NCBI RefSeq assembly: GCF_000002865.3
Contig: NW_001865086.1
Location: 58,466 to 69,896, forward strand
DNA: 11,431 bases
DNA from: Monosiga brevicollis MX1
Lineage: Eukaryota; Opisthokonta; Choanoflagellata; Craspedida; Salpingoecidae
Reading direction: 5' to 3'
Made by a program: the position numbers and the translations under genes. Shown here one piece after another: positions 8,150-11,431 of the stretch (positions are counted from its first letter, which is position 1; the number at the start of each line of letters is the position of its first letter). Below the pieces are notes generated by a model. The model worked only from the letters and a program-made list of their open reading frames with translations, was not told the DNA's origin and did not search any database.

Positions 8150-8809
8150 ATGGCAGCACGTAGCACGGTCCGTGAGAGTTGGGGCCAGGTAGGAGTACGC
8201 AGGACAGGCAACAGTCTTTGCGCCAAGCCACAACCAGGACGTACCGAGGAAGGAGTACACCATCCTGTACTTTGTCTTTGAGAAGACCTTTGCCTGCCAC
8301 CAATACCCCGCCGAGGAGGTCGTCACCTATTGCCGTTCAATACGACAACCAGACGGTCCGTACGCTCAAGGGCAGCTATGATCCGTCCCTTTCTAGATCG
8401 CCGTGTCGGCTCCCGCTCAAACTTCCCCGCTTATCGAAACACACTGGCAGGTCGCCCCCACTTGGACGACTGCGTATGTCGATGACAACTGCAACAACCG
8501 CGCCCATATCCTCAACGAGTTGGTAGCCCACCCAACTGCTGTGCCCCGGCTTCTCACACGCAACGTGCAATTTGACCAATGTCTCACTCTGCCTTGATGC
8601 ATCTTGCTTAGAACTACCATCTCCATCACCTGGGATACCTCCATGTAAATGTGTGTCTATATCAGACGCTGGCCTTCAGCAACACAGGGGCCGGCTGCGT
8701 ACGACACACCCCATGCCCCTCCTCCCCCCCTTTCTTTTTTTCTTTTTTGCGCTGACTGCGGCTTTCAAAGTGGGCAAGTCTCCCTTGCCATACACAATTC
8801 AACACCTAG
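8150..8809 (+). CDS. Unrecognised small spliced gene, five proposed exons (uncertain model)
   Basis: Proposed exons: 8150-8188, 8238-about 8318, 8397-8522, 8612-8698, 8771-8809, all joined in phase 0. An in-frame TAG lies 9 bp upstream of the ATG. Pieces read as genuine protein with GC-rich third positions: MAARSTVRESWGQ, KEYTILYFVFEKTFACHQYP, ETHWQVAPTWTTAYVDD with CNNRAHILNEL, and NYHLHHLGYLHVNVCLYQT. Donors GTAGGA, GTAGCC and GTACGA and acceptors CAACCAG, TTTCTAG, TGCTTAG and TTTCAAAG are visible. The exon 2 to 3 join is weak (donor GTCGTC): another frame (AVQYDNQTVRTLKGSYDP, 8332-8385) also looks coding, so a frameshift or a different exon is possible. About 124 residues, rich in Cys and His. 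I do not recognise the family; RSTVRESWG faintly resembles the R-x-x-IR-x-TWG motif of GT31 glycosyltransferases, too little for a call. Intron lengths (49-89 bp) are short for this window. Confidence 0.42.
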
Positions 8810-9231
8810 AGGTGCAATTTTGTTGGCATGTACCTGTACATGTTGCTGCTGTGCTGCCAGTACACTCGACAAAGCAATCCAACACCATCTCTCCGACCCC
8901 CCACCCCGATTTATGACACATCTGCTTGTCCTTCTTTTTGCAATTCTGCCTGACATTGTTTTTACACCCAAAATCAGAATAAAATCGCACCCGCACCACC
9001 ACTAAGACCCAGTTGCAAGATCGTGGACACGCTGTGCAATTCTTCACCACCACCACCACTAACGCCCTCATCGGGGGTTGCTCCAGAAATTGGAAAGACG
9101 TCGCACACGGACGTGGTGCAATACACTTGGCGTTTGCCCTTTGTCGTTTTCCGTTTGTCGTTTGTGACCCTCAGCGGGCAGAGCGCGTGCGGAGTCGGGT
9201 TGGCACCTGGGATTAAATTAAACCCGGCAGC
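8810..9231. other. Intergenic region between two plus-strand genes
   Basis: No coding region is supported. It holds the putative AATAAA, two short ACC runs (8993-9003 and 9045-9060) and a T/G-rich stretch with repeated TTTGTCGTTT near 9138-9165. The last 30 bp before the beta-helix ATG are AT-rich (GGGATTAAATTAAACCC). No firm promoter element is identified. Confidence 0.5.
8978..8983 (+). terminator. AATAAA polyadenylation signal
   Basis: Canonical AATAAA in CAGAATAAAATCG, about 170 bp beyond the proposed stop of the plus-strand gene at 8807-8809 and before the next plus-strand gene at 9232. It fits the end of the small upstream gene. Inferred from the motif only. Confidence 0.5.
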
Positions 9232-10650
9232 ATGGCAAGGATGGTGAACCAGTGCACAGTCGCTGCCCGGCTTGTCCGACTCATGCTCGGGCTTGCTGTG
9301 ATAAGGTCGACACTTGCATTAGATGTCTTTGTTGCTACAGATGGCTCAGACGCCAACAGCGGGACTCAGACAACACCTTTTGCCACCGTGGAGCGGGCCC
9401 TGGTAAGCCTTCTCCGCCCTGATTTGCTGCGCGACACGGACAGTCACTAGCTGCACCGCATCGTCAGCTATTGCCGCATGGCTGTCACCCGCACAACCGA
9501 AACCGGGTCTTTTTTCTGCATGTTGACATACCATTGATGCGCGTAGGCAGCTATCCATCAAAACGCCACTGCTGGCACCAATACCATCAACCTCGAGAGC
9601 GGTACCTACTACCTGCCAACCCGGGAGTCAAACAAACAATCAATATCAACTTGAACCGTTGGTTTGACCAGCAGCAGATGGTGATTCAATCAGCCACACC
9701 CCATGACCCCGCGGTGAGTTCTGCTCGGAATGATCGCAAAACAGACCCCCTTCTGATCTCCAATGCAAAGTGCTAGCCATCTCCTGCGCTACGCCCCCGC
9801 CTGTTCTCACGCGGCTGCTCTAGACCTTGAGCGGAGGCATCCTGGTGACCAACTGGTCCAAAACCAGCCAGGGCTTCTACGAAGCTCACCTCTCGGCTTG
9901 GAAGCCTCGGCAGGTCCTGCAACTTTGGGCCAACAATAAACGCCAGCGCCTCGCACGGACCTCAACCCTGACGTACCTTGCAGCTAACGCCAATGGTTTT
10001 ACCGTGCGTCCCGAGGATCTCACGGCCGTCCCAGACAATCTCTCCCAAGCTCAAGCTGTCATGTTTGAGTCTTAGACAGCCAGCATCCACACTCTCCGTA
10101 GCATTGATCGAACATCCGGCAACATCAACTTTTACACACCGTACAACGCACAATGGGCTTCGTCCGCCGCCGGTGCTCGCTTCTATTGTACGATTCTAAG
10201 CCACCATGATTGGACTGCCTCCTCCCAAACCTGCTTTTTGTCTCTGTAAACTAGTCTCATGTATCGTTTATTCGTGCCTCTAGTCCAAAACACCATGGAG
10301 GCTTTGGATCATCATGGCGAATTCTTTTATAATGCTTCGACATACCGCCTCACTTGGTACCCCTCGCCAGAGTTGGACCTGTCAACTGCCACCGTCGTGG
10401 TTCCTCTTCTCACCGAGGTAAGGCTGATCAGGGCGCTCACCTTTTTCGCGAGTGTACCAGCGCGGTCAGCATGGGGCCACGTGTTTCACAAAACCGCTCT
10501 GTGCTGGTATAGCTGGTGACGATCAAGGAAGTGCACAACTTTGACTTTGTCAATCTTCAGTTCCAGCACGCTGCTGTCGACCTGTCCCCGAGAAGAGGCG
10601 AGTCGCAAAATCGTTATACACTCGCAGAGGCTGTGCACTTTGGTATCTAA
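9232..10650 (+). pseudogene. Secreted parallel beta-helix (pectin-lyase-fold) protein, disrupted
   Basis: Exons: 9232-9402, 9547-9713, 9824-10187, 10284-10417, 10513-10650, with GT-AG introns of 144, 110, 96 and 95 bp. Exon 1 has a signal peptide (hydrophobic residues ~14-30, LGLAVIRSTLALD) followed by DVFVATDGSDANSGTQTTPF, the usual start of bacterial and eukaryotic beta-helix carbohydrate-active-like proteins. Later hallmarks: INLESGTYYLP, LSGGILVTNW, RQVLQLWANNKRQRLAR, NTMEALDHHGEFFYN, YRLTWYPSPE, TELVTIKEVHNFDF with VNLQFQHAAVDL. Two lesions: exon 2 is 167 bp although both flanking introns are phase 0, and its reading frame changes between about 9612 and 9650; TAG at 10073-10075 interrupts FES-TASIH where the family usually has Trp, so TGG to TAG is likely. 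The protein also ends early (TAA 10648-10650), without the rest of the helix. Sequencing error is the alternative, but neighbouring genes are clean. Confidence 0.75.
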
Positions 10651-11431
10651 TGGCCACATCCATGTGACCTGTGAAGATTGAATCGTAGATGAGAGCAGCA
10701 GGTGAGGTTGCAGATTCTGCCGAGGCATGGACGACGCCTTGGCCAACGTCAGCAAACCAAGCTGCCACGACGGCCATGGTTTTTGCCTCGCTGAGCATGC
10801 CAATGGAGGCATTGGCACAAAGCACCGTGCCTTGCGTTGTACTCCAAGATAGTAGTAACTGGGGCACACGGACACCAATTATCACATTGGTGCTGGTGTC
10901 TGTGGCGTGGATATAGGTGGTACTGGTTTGAGGAGGGTGGAACGTCAGTTCACAGTTGCTGATGTATATGTCGGACCCAGCTGCAGTCACCAGGGTGGTG
11001 TTGGACACCATAGAGTAAATGACACTACCCACGAGAAGAACGTATCGACTTCTCTCGTCGATCAAAACGACAGACGTGTGAGGCAGGGCAAAGAGAATGG
11101 TGGGAGCTTTGACCAAGATCCTTTCGCTGTTCAGAATGGTCAAGTTCTAGGATGTGATCCGTTTGTGGTCAATTCACAAAGCAAACAGAGGAAATAGAAA
11201 CAGGAAAGGTACAAAGTAAAAATGCCACTTCCGGTCTACGGGACCGTACGTATATCTCGGTGGCAGGAACAATCACAATGTTCTACAGGCTTCCTTGGCG
11301 AGCGCCGTCAAGGATCACCAGACATCATCCTGCAGTCGTTGATCACGATAGTCAGGACTGGAATCTTCCAGTGTGTTCCAGCAGCTTCTGGACATACGTC
11401 TATGCTTGTAGTCCAATACCAAGCCACTCTG
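10550..11431 (-). CDS. 3' part of a beta-strand-rich, beta-helix-like protein (5' end beyond window)
   Basis: Clearest exon: 11146-10550, 198 open codons then TGA, after acceptor CACATCCTAG. A 33-bp exon at 11282-11250 (NIVIVPATEIY) joins it in phase 0 through intron 11249-11147 (donor GTACGG). Further upstream 11430 to about 11330 reads DVCPEAAGTHW and KIPVLTIVINDCRMM, but its join to the 33-bp exon is unclear and the frame VILDGARQGSL ends in TAG, so the model there is provisional. The long exon alternates hydrophobic and polar residues with short Asn/Ser/Thr turns (NLTILNSERILVKAP, SDIYISNCELTF, STNVIIGVRVPQLLLSW), as in parallel beta-helix coils. The last 101 bp lie antisense to the end of the disrupted plus-strand gene. 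No specific family is recognised; extracellular or adhesive role is only inference. Confidence 0.5.

Noticed and set aside
7395-8303. 302-codon minus-strand frame over the reductase 5' half
   Set aside because: It is out of frame with the catalytic CPWAHR exon and the presequence, and crosses three introns including a poly(T) tract.
10689-11197. Plus-strand frames opposite the last long exon
   Set aside because: They are interrupted and biased in composition. The minus strand is open for 199 codons there, with a regular beta-strand pattern and a good acceptor site.
1-11431. CRISPR array, bacterial operon or prophage
   Set aside because: The regular repeats at 2515-3476 are exons plus introns of one gene, not repeat-spacer units, and gene structure throughout is eukaryotic.

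Overview
The window looks like nuclear DNA of a compact, intron-rich unicellular eukaryote. Coding sequence is GC-rich, genes sit close together, and every multi-exon gene is built from short exons with mostly 75-150 bp GT-AG introns. The pairing of an ankyrin array with a TKL/TK-like kinase domain, next to beta-helix secreted proteins, is most like a choanoflagellate (Monosiga or Salpingoeca type). The organism call is inference. No bacterial operon signals, rRNA or convincing tRNA were seen.

Layout. (1) 1-3716, minus strand: a spliced gene with a short N-terminal exon, five one-repeat ankyrin exons of exactly 99 bp separated by near-identical introns, a degenerate ankyrin cap with a Pro-rich tail, then one very long exon encoding a roughly 430-residue helical region and the N-lobe of a protein kinase that runs off the window start. 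(2) 3717-5674: intergenic, full of simple repeats, including a 12-bp-unit CT-rich minisatellite. (3) 5675-8137, minus strand: a complete 11-exon glutathionyl-hydroquinone reductase (Xi-class GST, ECM4/YqjG family) of 409 codons with a mitochondrial-type presequence. (4) 8150-8809, plus strand: a small unrecognised spliced gene whose ATG lies 12 bp from the reductase ATG, head to head; an AATAAA lies about 170 bp past its proposed stop. (5) 9232-10650, plus strand: a secreted parallel beta-helix (pectin-lyase-fold) gene broken by a frameshift and a TGG-to-TAG-like stop, so probably a pseudogene. (6) 10550-11431, minus strand: the 3' part of another beta-strand-rich gene, overlapping the broken one tail to tail.

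The most interesting signal is the ankyrin exon array. The five exons share an invariant framework and differ almost only by amino-acid-changing substitutions, mostly at surface positions known to contact ligands in ankyrin proteins, while the introns between them stay almost identical. This looks like a recently amplified, diversifying recognition array on the front of a kinase. The kinase itself has lost all three glycines of its ATP-binding loop.
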